From Caulobacter sp. (GTDB lineage Bacteria > Pseudomonadota > Alphaproteobacteria > Caulobacterales > Caulobacteraceae), in assembly GCA_021741355.1 (NCBI GenBank), contig JAIOXZ010000032.1, positions 1 to 38,697 on the forward strand: a DNA stretch of 38,697 nt. Reading direction: 5' to 3'. Below the pieces are notes generated by a model. It saw only the letters and a list, made by a program, of their open reading frames with translations. It ran no database searches and was not told the origin of the DNA. This document shows, one piece after another, positions 22,520 through 30,620 of this stretch; position 1 is the first letter of the stretch, and each line of letters opens with the position of its first letter. The position numbers were made by a program, and so were the translations under genes.

Positions 22520-23143
22520 TCAGAACATCCGCATGAGCGTCACCACGAACGCGGTGAAGCCGGCGATCAGGGCCTTGGACAGCACCGCCAGCACGAAGAT
22601 GCTGACCATGGCCATGACCCCGCCGAACAGGCCCACCACGCCGTCTCGCTCGGCCACGCCCAGGCCGAAGGCGCTGATGGCCAGGGCCGGGAGCATGTTG
22701 CCGAACGGGATCGGCAGGAAGACGATGATCGCCAGCACCAGGCAGATCAGCCCGGTCACCCGGTCGAGCCAGGGATTGTAGAGATAGGTGAAGCGCGGCT
22801 TCAGCCGCCGCTCCAGCCAGGTCAGGTAGGGCGACAGCTTGCCCATCAGCGCCACGAAGTCGGCGCGGGTCATGGTCCGGTCGGCCAGGGCCCTGGGCAG
22901 CCACAGGGTGCGGCGCCCGACCATCAGCTGGGCGGTAATGAACAGCAGCGGCGCGCCGAGAATGGCCGAGACTCCCGGCGGCATCGGCAGGGCGACCGGC
23001 GCGGCGAAGACGAACAGCAGCGCGCCGAACGCGCGGTCGCCGAAAGCCTCGAGCACATCCTGGACCGACACGGTCTTGCGCTTCGACCCGGCAAGCCCGT
23101 CGAGGATCTCGGAGATACGGGTGGCTTTTTCGGAGTCAGACAT
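22520..23143 (-). CDS. ExoD-family membrane protein
   Basis: A 207-aa protein of the ExoD family (exopolysaccharide synthesis, ExoD). It has an N-terminal soluble stretch (SEKATRISEILDGLAG) then VSVQDVLEAFGDRAFGALLFVFAAPVALPMPPGVSAILGAPLLFITAQLMVGR, the hallmark of the family, and about five membrane segments. The exoD of rhizobia affects exopolysaccharide level and alkali tolerance, with mechanism unknown. Start is ATG 23143. The stop sits beside inverted 7-bp repeats. It is followed upstream by a 57-base gap to the SDR gene. Confidence 0.88.
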   Translation of the reverse strand: MSDSEKATRISEILDGLAGSKRKTVSVQDVLEAFGDRAFGALLFVFAAPVALPMPPGVSAILGAPLLFITAQLMVGRRTLWLPRALADRTMTRADFVALMGKLSPYLTWLERRLKPRFTYLYNPWLDRVTGLICLVLAIIVFLPIPFGNMLPALAISAFGLGVAERDGVVGLFGGVMAMVSIFVLAVLSKALIAGFTAFVVTLMRMF

Positions 23144-23200
23144 CAGGACTCGCCCATAGCGCGTTCGCGGCGCGCGGTCACGCCCACGAAAACGGGGCTT

Positions 23201-23881
23201 TCAGACCCGGCCGGAAACCGGCAGCAGCGCCCCGGTGACGCCGCCCGCCGCGTCCGACGCCAGCCACAGGATCGCCGCCGAGACCTCCTCCGGCGTGACC
23301 CAGGTGGTGACGTCGGCGTCCGGCATGTCGGCCCGGTTGGTCGGGGTGTCGATGATCGAGGGCAGCACGGCGTTGACCGTCACCCGGCCCTTCAGCTCCT
23401 CGGCGAGGCTCTCGGTCAGGCGGTGCACGCCGGCCTTGGAGGCGGCGTAGGCGCCCATGCCGGCGCCGGCCTTGACCGCTCCGCCCGCGCCGACGCTGAC
23501 GATCCGGCCGGCGGGCGAGGCCAGCAGATGCGGCAGCGCGACCTTGCAGGCCGTCGCGCAGGTCAGGGTGTTGAGGCTGAACATCCGGCTCCAGGCGGCC
23601 AGGTCGCCGTCCTCCAGCGTCTGCCAGACAAAGCCGCCGGCGACATTGACCAGCACGTCCAGCCCGCCGAGCGCTGCGGCGGCCTGGTCCATCGCCGTCC
23701 GCGCCCGGGTCTCGTCGGAAAGATCGACGCCGCCGATCTCGATCGCGCCCGCCAGCGGGGTCCGGTTCGACGGGGCGAAGTCGATCAGAGCGACCTTGCC
23801 CCCGGCCGCCAGCGCCGCGCGGGCCACCGCCTGGCCGAGAACGCCGAAGCCGCCGGTGATGACGAAGGTCCTGGGGGTCAT
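23201..23881 (-). CDS. SDR family oxidoreductase
   Basis: A 226-aa short-chain dehydrogenase. It has TGGFGVLGQAVA (glycine-rich loop), LIDFAPSN after beta2 (Asp, favouring NAD), LVNVAGG, the catalytic Ser in IVSVGAGGAV and YAASKAGV (YxxxK). The C-terminus SDAAGGVTGALLPVSGRV is typical. Start ATG 23881 (MTPRTFVITGGFG) is 11 bases after the small secreted-protein gene, so the two are likely co-transcribed. The typical NNAG is NVAG, a tolerated change. Substrate unknown. Confidence 0.9.
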   Translation of the reverse strand: MTPRTFVITGGFGVLGQAVARAALAAGGKVALIDFAPSNRTPLAGAIEIGGVDLSDETRARTAMDQAAAALGGLDVLVNVAGGFVWQTLEDGDLAAWSRMFSLNTLTCATACKVALPHLLASPAGRIVSVGAGGAVKAGAGMGAYAASKAGVHRLTESLAEELKGRVTVNAVLPSIIDTPTNRADMPDADVTTWVTPEEVSAAILWLASDAAGGVTGALLPVSGRV

Positions 23882-23892
23882 GGAAGGGTCTC

Positions 23893-24258
23893 TCAGGTGC
23901 GGGTGGTGTTGAGTTGCGGGCGGGGCATCAGCCGGTCGGCGTCCTTGCAGTCCGGCGGCGGTCCGGACGGCGGGGATGCGCCATCGACGGACATCCAGAC
24001 GCCCGTCCAGCCCGACGTGGCCTTCGGCTCCGACGGGCGGGACCACTGCATCTGGCGGATCGAGTCGGGCAGCGCCGAGTCGAGCACCGGATTGCCGGAG
24101 GGATGGACGATGACGACGTCGCGCACATGATCGCGGGAAGCGCCCCAGCGCAGGCAGACGCCGACCGCCCCCTTCACCACCGGCGCCGCGGCTGTGGCGG
24201 GGCCGTCGACGGCGAGCCCGAGGGCCAGACCGATCATCAGGGCGGGGGCCAGGTTCAT
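23893..24258 (-). CDS. Small secreted protein with TonB-C-like segment
   Basis: A 121-aa protein beginning with a signal peptide MNLAPALMIGLALGLAVDGPATAAAP (cleavage near AAA). The mature part has VRDVVIVHPSGNPVLDSALPDSIRQMQW, similar in pattern to the TonB C-terminal domain, where a residue series VxSSGNPALDxxAL precedes the last helix, but it is shorter. It has a Pro-rich tail. A strong GAGGAGCG precedes ATG 24258. It is followed by the SDR gene 11 bases on. The function is unknown, and the TonB resemblance is judged by eye. Confidence 0.65.
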   Translation of the reverse strand: MNLAPALMIGLALGLAVDGPATAAAPVVKGAVGVCLRWGASRDHVRDVVIVHPSGNPVLDSALPDSIRQMQWSRPSEPKATSGWTGVWMSVDGASPPSGPPPDCKDADRLMPRPQLNTTRT

Positions 24259-24338
24259 CGCTCCTCGTTCCCGCCTTTCGGGCCAAAGATCAACCGGCGC
24301 GGGATGACAAGATCGCGCAACCGCGTGATCCTGTCGCC

Positions 24339-25373
24339 ATGACCCTGATCCCCCTCCCCGCCCAGCCCGCCGGCACGCCCTGGCCGACCGCCGAATGGCC
24401 CGAGGGCGAGCCGCTCGCCGGCGCCGCCGCCGCTCATCTCGACAGCGCCTTCGCCGAGGGCGCGATGGAGCGGCTCGGCCGCACCGACGCCCTGCTCGTC
24501 GTGCGCGATGGCCGGATCATCTACGAGCGCTACGGCGAGGGCCTGACGGCGGAGAACACCTTCCCCAGCTGGTCCAAGGCCAAGAGCATGACCCACGCCC
24601 TGACCGGCCTGCTGGTCGGCGACGGGCTGGTCGACATCCATGCCCCGGCCGACGCGCCCGAGTGGCGAACTCCGGGCGATCCGCGCGGCGCGATCACCCT
24701 GGATCAGCTGCTGCGCATGTCGAGCGGGCTGAAGTTCACCGAGGAATACGGCCCGGATGCGCCGTCCGACGTGATCGCCATGCTGTTCGGCGAGGGCCAG
24801 GGCGACGTCGCCGCCTTCGCCGCGAGCTTCCCCCTGGCGCACCAGCCCGACGCGGTGATGTCCTATTCCAGCGGCACGACCAACATCATCAGCCGGGCGC
24901 TCGGCCGGGCGCTTGGCCAGCAGGGCGCGGACTTCGAGGCCTTCATGCGCGCGCGGCTGTTCGCGCCGATCGGCATGACCAGTCCGATCCCGAAGTTCGA
25001 CGACGCCGGCACCTTCATCGGCTCGTCCTTCTGCTTCTGCACCGCCCGCGACTTCGCCCGCTTCGGCCTGCTCTATCTGCGGGACGGCGTCTGGGAAGAT
25101 CGCCGCCTGCTGCCGGAAGGCTGGGTCGACTACGCCCGCACCCGCACAACGGCCGCGCACGACGACGCTGAACAGTACGGCGCGCAGTGGTGGCTGGGCA
25201 TCGGCGGGCCGGGCAGCTTCTCGGCCAACGGTTATGACGGCCAGTACACCGTGCTGGTCCCGGACCTCGATGTCGTGCTGGTCCGCCACGGCGGAACGCC
25301 CGCCGCGCTGAAGGACAACCTGCGCGCCTTCATCGGCGAGGCGGTGCAGGGACTGCGGGACGCAACGCCTTGA
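24339..25373 (+). CDS. Serine hydrolase, class C beta-lactamase-like esterase
   Basis: A 344-aa penicillin-binding-protein-fold hydrolase. It has S77-W-S-K80 (SxxK nucleophile), Y176-S-S (second motif), and near the C-terminus a GYDGQYTVLVPDLDVVLVRHGG stretch in place of KTG. EstB-like esterases share these changes, so ester hydrolysis is likelier than beta-lactam hydrolysis. No signal peptide is visible, which argues for a cytoplasmic location. The upstream ribosome binding site is weak. It lies divergent from the secreted-protein/SDR pair. Confidence 0.88.
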   Translation: MTLIPLPAQPAGTPWPTAEWPEGEPLAGAAAAHLDSAFAEGAMERLGRTDALLVVRDGRIIYERYGEGLTAENTFPSWSKAKSMTHALTGLLVGDGLVDIHAPADAPEWRTPGDPRGAITLDQLLRMSSGLKFTEEYGPDAPSDVIAMLFGEGQGDVAAFAASFPLAHQPDAVMSYSSGTTNIISRALGRALGQQGADFEAFMRARLFAPIGMTSPIPKFDDAGTFIGSSFCFCTARDFARFGLLYLRDGVWEDRRLLPEGWVDYARTRTTAAHDDAEQYGAQWWLGIGGPGSFSANGYDGQYTVLVPDLDVVLVRHGGTPAALKDNLRAFIGEAVQGLRDATP

Positions 25374-25439
25374 TCCCGGGCGCGTTCGAGCCAGATCGTC
25401 ACCCAACGCCGCCGCGTCCCGCGGGGCAGGATGGACGAC

Positions 25440-26069
25440 ATGAAACCGCTGGTGACCGCTATCGCCCTGACCCTTTTGACCGGACTGTTCTCGGGCGCGG
25501 CCGCCCGCGAGCGCGTGGAAGAGCCGGCGTTCACCGTGCTGGAGTCACCGGCGGGACTTGAGATCCGCCAGTACGGCCCGCGCATCGCGGCGGAGACGAC
25601 GGTCACCGGATCGGACGAAAGGGCCCGCAACGCCGGGTTTCGACGCCTGGCCGGCTACATCTTCGGCGGCAACACCACCCGCACCTCGATCGCCATGACC
25701 GCGCCCGTCGCCCAGGCGTCCGAGAAGATCGCCATGACCGCGCCGGTCGGCCAGACGCCGGACGGCGCAGGCGCCTGGCGCATCCAGTTCATCATGCCCA
25801 GCCAGTACAGCCTGGCGTCGCTGCCGGTCCCGAAGGACCCGTCCGTCCGGCTCGTGGCGCTGGCGCCGGAGACCTTCGCCGTGCTGCGCTTTTCCGGCAG
25901 CACGCGGGACGAGGCGGTCAGCGCGCGCAAGGAAGAGCTGCTGCAGCGTCTGGCCGGAAGCGGCTGGCGCGTCGAAGGCGAGCCCGTGGCCTGGTTCTAC
26001 GATCCGCCGTGGCGGCTGCCGTCCCAGAGGCGCAACGAGGTCGCCGTCCTGGTGGTGCGGAATCCCTAG
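25440..26069 (+). CDS. SOUL family heme-binding-like protein
   Basis: A 209-aa protein with a signal peptide (MKPLVTAIALTLLTGLFSGAAA, cleavage before RERVEE), followed by the SOUL/HBP fold: FTVLESPAGLEIRQYGPRIAAETTV, FRRLAGYIFGGN, KIAMTAPV (twice) and IQFIMPSQYSLASLPVPKD. ATG 25440 is preferred because AGGATGG lies ~7 bases upstream. ATG 25431 adds three residues. The SOUL domain binds heme or other hydrophobic ligands, and bacterial roles are unproven. The IAMTAPV motif repeat is typical. Confidence 0.9.
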   Translation: MKPLVTAIALTLLTGLFSGAAARERVEEPAFTVLESPAGLEIRQYGPRIAAETTVTGSDERARNAGFRRLAGYIFGGNTTRTSIAMTAPVAQASEKIAMTAPVGQTPDGAGAWRIQFIMPSQYSLASLPVPKDPSVRLVALAPETFAVLRFSGSTRDEAVSARKEELLQRLAGSGWRVEGEPVAWFYDPPWRLPSQRRNEVAVLVVRNP

Positions 26070-26197
26070 GCTCCCTTCACGCGCGCCGGGCCTGACAGTT
26101 TTTCGGGGCTTGGCTTCCGGCGGGGGAGCCGACTAGGAGTTTGCAGACCCCGGTCGCCGACTCCGCGGCCCGCTCTCTCTCATCCGGACGATCCGAC

Positions 26198-27214
26198 ATG
26201 CAGACCAAACGCCTCGGCCGCAGCGCCATCTATGTCTCCAAGATCTGCATGGGGACCATGACCTTCGGCGGCCAGGCCGACGAGAAGATGGCCCACCGGG
26301 TGCTGGACCAGTCGCTCGAGGCCGGGATCAACTTCTTCGACACCGCCGAGAACTACCCGGTGCCGCCGAAAGAGGAGTGGGCCGGCACCTGCGAGGAGAT
26401 CGTCGGCCGCTGGATGAAAACCAAGCGCCGCGACGAGATCCTGATGGCCACCAAGGTCTGCGGTCCGAGCCACGGCTGGATCAAGGGCAGCCAGCGGGCC
26501 GGCATGACCGCGCTGGACCGGCACAACATCGTCCGCGCCGTCGAGGGCAGCCTCAAGCGCCTGCAGACCGACTACATCGACCTGTACCAGACCCACTGGC
26601 CCGACCATGACGGTCCCTATGAAGAGGTCATGCGCGCGCTCGACGATCTGGTGGAGTCGGGCAAGGTGCGGGTGCTGGGCTGCAGCAACGAGACGGCCTG
26701 GGGCCTGATGAAGAGCCTCGGCGTCTCGGCCCGCGAGGGCCTCGCCCGCTACGAGACGATCCAGAACAACTTCAGCATGAACAACCGTCGGTTCGAGGAC
26801 GCGCTGGCCCAGGTCTGCCTGCAGGAAGGCGTCAGCCTGATCCCCTATTCGCCGCTGGGCGGCGGCGTGCTGTCGGGCAAATACCTCAACGACGCCCGGC
26901 CGGAAGGCGCCCGCTTCTCCAGCTACCTGAACCTCGGCGGTCGCCAGGCGGTGATGGCCAAGCGGTTCGTCAACGACAAGACGCTCACTTCGACGCAGCG
27001 GTTCATGGCGATCGCCGCCGAGGCCGGCATGGCGCCGGTGACCCTGGCCACCGCCTGGAGCAAGCAGCACGACTTCGTCGCCTCGACCATCGTCGGCGTG
27101 ACCCACGAGGACCAGCTGCCCGACATCCTCGCCGCCGCCGACCTGACCCTCAGCGACGAGGTGATGAAGGCCGTCGACGCCGTGACGAAAGAGATCCTCT
27201 ACCCTATGGGGTGA
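26198..27214 (+). CDS. Aldo/keto reductase, Tas-like
   Basis: A 338-aa NADP(H)-dependent aldo/keto reductase. It starts MQTKRLGRSAIYVSKICMGTMTFGG, with catalytic NFFDTAENYPVPP (Asp, Tyr), MATKVCGPS (Lys) and LYQTHWPDH (His). The YPVPP and RLQTDYIDLYQTHWP stretches are close to the Tas subgroup. The cofactor end is FVASTIVGVTHEDQLPDIL. A TTG at 26141 in frame extends the frame but has no support. It shares a likely transcript with the alpha/beta hydrolase gene three bases downstream. Confidence 0.9.
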   Translation: MQTKRLGRSAIYVSKICMGTMTFGGQADEKMAHRVLDQSLEAGINFFDTAENYPVPPKEEWAGTCEEIVGRWMKTKRRDEILMATKVCGPSHGWIKGSQRAGMTALDRHNIVRAVEGSLKRLQTDYIDLYQTHWPDHDGPYEEVMRALDDLVESGKVRVLGCSNETAWGLMKSLGVSAREGLARYETIQNNFSMNNRRFEDALAQVCLQEGVSLIPYSPLGGGVLSGKYLNDARPEGARFSSYLNLGGRQAVMAKRFVNDKTLTSTQRFMAIAAEAGMAPVTLATAWSKQHDFVASTIVGVTHEDQLPDILAAADLTLSDEVMKAVDAVTKEILYPMG

Positions 27215-27217
27215 GCC

Positions 27218-28108
27218 ATGACCCATCACGCCCCCCTCGCCGGACCGACCTCGCACAGCTTCATGTCGCAGCGGCTGAAGCTGCACTATGCCGCCTGGGG
27301 TGATCCGGAGGCCCCGCCGCTGCTGCTGCTGCACGGCGGGCGGGACCACTGCCGCAGCTGGGACTGGGTGGCCCAGCGGCTGGCCGACCGCTACCGCATC
27401 ATCTGCCCGGACCTGCGCGGGCACGGCGACAGCGCCTGGTCGCCCGACGGCGACTACTCGATGGCGTCCTACCTCTATGATCTGGCGCAGCTGATCCATC
27501 AGCTGAAGCTGGCGCCGCTGAAGATCATCGCCCACTCGCTCGGCGGCAACATCGCCCTGCGCTACACCGGCCTCTATCCGGAGAACGTCAGCAAGCTCGT
27601 CGCCATCGAAGGCATGGGCCCCTCCCCCCGCATGATCGCCGAGCGGGAGAAGACGCCCGTCGCCGACCGCCTGCGCGGCTGGATCGACGAGAAGCGCCAG
27701 GCGGCGGGCCGCCAGCCGAAACGCTATCCGACGCTGGACGAGGCGTACGAGCGGATGAAGTCGGAGAACGCCTATCTGACCGACGACCAGGCCCGTCACC
27801 TGACCGCCCACGGCGTCAGCCAGAACGAGGACGGGACCTATAGCTGGAAGTTCGACAACTACCTGCGCGTCTGGTCGGCGCCGGACCTGACGCACCAGCA
27901 GGTCGCCCAGCTGTGGGAGGCGATCACCTGCCCGACCCTGCTCTGCTACGGCGAAAAGAGCTGGGCCTCGAACCCGGAGAAGGACGGCCGGTCGAAGCAC
28001 TTCAAGGACGCCCGCACCGTCAGCTTCCCCGACGCCGGCCACTGGCTGCACCATGACCGGTTCGAGATGTTTATGGACGAGGTCGAGGGCTTCCTCGCGG
28101 CGTCCTAA
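27218..28108 (+). CDS. Alpha/beta hydrolase
   Basis: A 296-aa alpha/beta-fold hydrolase. The oxyanion region is LLLLHGGRDHCRSWDWV, the nucleophile elbow is AHSLGG (Ser107), and the catalytic His lies in DAGHWLHHDR (His275). The acid is expected near LLCYGEKSW. The family includes esterases, lactonases and C-C hydrolases. A GGGGTGAGCC site precedes ATG 27218. It is placed immediately after the Tas-like reductase, three bases from its stop, and converges on the monooxygenase gene at 28121. Confidence 0.9.
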   Translation: MTHHAPLAGPTSHSFMSQRLKLHYAAWGDPEAPPLLLLHGGRDHCRSWDWVAQRLADRYRIICPDLRGHGDSAWSPDGDYSMASYLYDLAQLIHQLKLAPLKIIAHSLGGNIALRYTGLYPENVSKLVAIEGMGPSPRMIAEREKTPVADRLRGWIDEKRQAAGRQPKRYPTLDEAYERMKSENAYLTDDQARHLTAHGVSQNEDGTYSWKFDNYLRVWSAPDLTHQQVAQLWEAITCPTLLCYGEKSWASNPEKDGRSKHFKDARTVSFPDAGHWLHHDRFEMFMDEVEGFLAAS

Positions 28109-28120
28109 ACTGCCCCCGCA

Positions 28121-29710
28121 TCAGCGGCTGAGGGCGAAGCCCGGGTAGCCGTCGGCGGCGATCTGGTCGCAGCGCTTTTTGTAGCCCTCGCCGACGTAGG
28201 GCATGAACACCCGGGGCTTGCCGGGCACATTGGCTCCGACATACCAGGACGCGGCCCGCGGATAGAGGGTCTGGTCGGCCTCGTCATTGACGTGGGCGAC
28301 CCAGTCCTCCTGCGCCGCCAGGGTGGCCTCCATCACCGCCGACTGGGTCGTCTGCACATGCTGGATGGCGTCGAAGATCCAGTCCACGTGCTGCTCGATC
28401 GAGTTGAGCATGTTGCTCAGCACCGAGGGGCTCCCCGGTCCGGTGACCGTGAACAGGTTGGGGAAGCCCGCGACGGCGACGCCCAGATAGGTCTTCGGCC
28501 CGTCGCGCCAGACGTCGCGCAGGGCCAGGCCGTCGCGGGCGCGGATGTCGATGTTGAGCAGGGCGCCGGTCATGGCGTCGAACCCGAGCGCATAGACGAT
28601 GATGTCCGCCGGGTAGTCGGCGTCGGAGGTCCGCACGCCCGTGGCGGTGATCGCCTCGATCGGCGTGTCGCGCAGGTCCACCAGGGTGACGTTGTCGCGG
28701 TTGTAGCTGGCGAAATAGTCGGTATCGACGCAGGCCCGCTTGGTCGCCAGCGGGAAGCTGTCGGGGCTGAGTTTGGCGGCCAGCACCGGGTCCTTGACGA
28801 TCTCGCGGATCTTCGCGCGGACGAAGTCGGCCGCCGCGTCGTTGATCCGTTCGTTTTTCACCAGGTCCGGGATCATCACCGCCGAGATCAGGCCGCCGCC
28901 GTTCCACAGCTGCTCGACCAGGGCCGCCAGTTCGGCGTCCGTAGGGACCCAGCCCTTGGGCGGCAGCGGCAGGCCCGGCTCGCCGCTGTCGAGCAACTGC
29001 TTGTAGATCGGGAACGCCTCGTTGAAGGCGGCGACCTCCTCGTCGGTCAGCGGGGCGTTCAGGGCCGGCAGGCTGAAATTGGGCGTGCGCTGGAACACCG
29101 TCACCTGGGCCGCGTCCTGGGCGATCAGCGGCATCGACTGGATGGCCGAGGAGCCGGTGCCGATGATCGCCACCCGCTTGCCCTTGAAGTCCACGGGCTC
29201 ATGCGGCCACTGGCCGGTGACATAGGCCGCGCCCTTGAATGTCGCGGCCCCGGGAATGTCGGGCACGCGCGGCACGGACAGGCAGCCGGTGGCCATGATG
29301 CAGAAGCGGGCGTCGAACACCCGCCCCCCGTCGGTCTCGACCCGCCAGCGGCCGGTCGCCTCGTTGAACACCGCAGAGATCACCTTCGTGTCGAACAGGA
29401 ACGACCGGCGCAGGTCATAGCGGTCAGCCACGTGCTCGGCGTAGGCGAGGATTTCCGGCTGGGTGGCGTACTTCTCGCTCCAGCGCCAGCTGTCCCGCAG
29501 GTCGTCCGACCAGGTGTAGGAATACAGCAGGCTGGGGATGTCGCAGCGGGCGCCGGGATAGCGGTTCCAGTACCAGGTGCCGCCCACGTCGCCGGCGGCG
29601 TCGACGCCCTGGACGGTGAAGCCCGCGTCGCGCAGCCGATGGACCATGTAGAGACCGGCGAACCCGGCGCCGACGACAACGGCGTCGATGGACTGCGTGG
29701 CGGTGGTCAT
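28121..29710 (-). CDS. Baeyer-Villiger-type monooxygenase with altered fingerprint
   Basis: A 529-aa cyclohexanone/phenylacetone monooxygenase homologue. It has GAGFAGLY (FAD), GGTWYWNRYPGARCDIPS, IGTGSSAIQ (NADPH), and VFQRTPNFSLPALNAPL, all close to phenylacetone monooxygenase. The fingerprint FxGxxxHxxxW reads FKGAAYVTGQW: Phe158 and Trp168 are kept, but Val164 replaces the histidine. It may be a weak, altered or oxidase-like enzyme. ATG 29710 follows ACAGGGACGAGACGACC, and a longer frame to 29755 is unlikely. The stop is 12 bases from the convergent hydrolase gene. Confidence 0.93.
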   Translation of the reverse strand: MTTATQSIDAVVVGAGFAGLYMVHRLRDAGFTVQGVDAAGDVGGTWYWNRYPGARCDIPSLLYSYTWSDDLRDSWRWSEKYATQPEILAYAEHVADRYDLRRSFLFDTKVISAVFNEATGRWRVETDGGRVFDARFCIMATGCLSVPRVPDIPGAATFKGAAYVTGQWPHEPVDFKGKRVAIIGTGSSAIQSMPLIAQDAAQVTVFQRTPNFSLPALNAPLTDEEVAAFNEAFPIYKQLLDSGEPGLPLPPKGWVPTDAELAALVEQLWNGGGLISAVMIPDLVKNERINDAAADFVRAKIREIVKDPVLAAKLSPDSFPLATKRACVDTDYFASYNRDNVTLVDLRDTPIEAITATGVRTSDADYPADIIVYALGFDAMTGALLNIDIRARDGLALRDVWRDGPKTYLGVAVAGFPNLFTVTGPGSPSVLSNMLNSIEQHVDWIFDAIQHVQTTQSAVMEATLAAQEDWVAHVNDEADQTLYPRAASWYVGANVPGKPRVFMPYVGEGYKKRCDQIAADGYPGFALSR

Positions 29711-29893
29711 GGTCGTCTCGTCCCTGTTGCCGCGCCGGGTCGGTGCTGCGTCCACGCCCGGTCTCGTTTGCTCCGGCGATCACCGCCGACGGCTCAGGCT
29801 AGCGCAACTGGCGAACTTGATAAGGGGCGCCCCGACGGCAGCCGCGCACTTCGTGATCAGAGGCGGCCGGGAGGCCGTCGGGTGCGACGGATC

Positions 29894-29967
29894 TGGAGCG
29901 GGCACCGGGAATCGAACCCGGGCGTAAAGCTTGGGAAGCTTTCAGGCTACCATTACATCATGCCCGC
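29894..29967 (-). tRNA. tRNA-Gly(CCC)
   Basis: On the minus strand the gene runs from 29967 to 29894, including an encoded CCA. The acceptor stem GCGGGCA pairs with TGCCCGC. The anticodon arm is AAAGC-TTCCCAA-GCTTT, giving anticodon CCC (reads GGG). The T arm CCCGGGTTCGATTCCCGG is standard. The intergenic gap between the monooxygenase gene and the membrane-protein gene holds nothing else recognisable. Confidence 0.95.
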
Positions 29968-30062
29968 ACGGGGTCTCTCTAGGCGAACTCCGCCGCCAGT
30001 TCCAGCCTTGGCCTGAGGGTATCGGGACGATTGGGGATGCGGGCGTCCTGCGCCTTGCAGGA

Positions 30063-30545
30063 TCACCGGGTGCAGGCCGGCTTGCCGAGCGCCTCGGCGA
30101 GGACGGCAGGCATGGTGTTCCATGGGCGTATGCGGCCCGTGTAATCGCCGATCCCCGCCGTCGGATGAAACGCGCCCATGGAGATGAAGAGCGTCCACAA
30201 CGCGATGGCGAGCGCCAGGGCGGCGATACCGACGGCGGACAACACCGTGGCGGCGAGCGGCGACCGGCGGTCAAGCCCGCGCAGCGTCATCAGGGCGAGG
30301 GGGAGCACAGCGGCGCCGGTCAGGAACAGATTGATCGCCAGCGGCAAGGGCGTGATGAACCATTCCAGCGACGTGACCGTGCTCGGCTCGGCGAAGGGCA
30401 GCGGGAAACCCTCAAGATAGGCGATCGGGCCGTCACCGCGCAGCGCGCAGTCCGGATGCCACCACTTCGGTTGCCACAGCAGGGGTAGCCAGAGAGCCGC
30501 CGCCGCCGCCCAGGCCGTCGCTCCGATTGATGTGAACCGCCTCAT
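30063..30545 (-). CDS. Membrane protein of unknown function
   Basis: A 160-aa protein. It has a hydrophobic N-terminus (IGATAWAAAAALWLPLLW, possibly a signal anchor), a soluble loop with KWWHPDCALRGDGPIAYLEGFPLPF, two further membrane helices (WFITPLPLAINLFLTGAAVLPLALM and LAATVLSAVGIAALALAIALWTLFI), and a C-terminal segment ending GKPACTR. The single Cys in HPDC is notable but has no partner of obvious role. Start ATG 30545. No family recognised. Confidence 0.6.
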   Translation of the reverse strand: MRRFTSIGATAWAAAAALWLPLLWQPKWWHPDCALRGDGPIAYLEGFPLPFAEPSTVTSLEWFITPLPLAINLFLTGAAVLPLALMTLRGLDRRSPLAATVLSAVGIAALALAIALWTLFISMGAFHPTAGIGDYTGRIRPWNTMPAVLAEALGKPACTR

Positions 30546-30620
30546 CGCACCCCCGCCTGTCGCACCGACGCTAGTCCGGCGACGTGCAGGGGCGATGCAG
30601 CCCTCAAGGAGACGCAGCGC

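Noticed and set aside
22451..24130. Long plus-strand frame opposite exoD, SDR and the secreted-protein gene
   Set aside because: Low-complexity Gly/Arg/His-rich translation without a recognisable fold. The minus-strand genes have clear families.
26070..26197. Rho-independent terminator after the SOUL gene
   Set aside because: A short T run at 26099-26103 is not preceded by a convincing stem.
29894..29967. tRNA-Gly read with TCC anticodon
   Set aside because: Folding the anticodon arm with a 5-bp AAAGC/GCTTT stem gives a seven-base loop TTCCCAA, so the anticodon is CCC.
28292..30016. Long plus-strand frame opposite the second monooxygenase
   Set aside because: No domain, and it runs through the tRNA gene.
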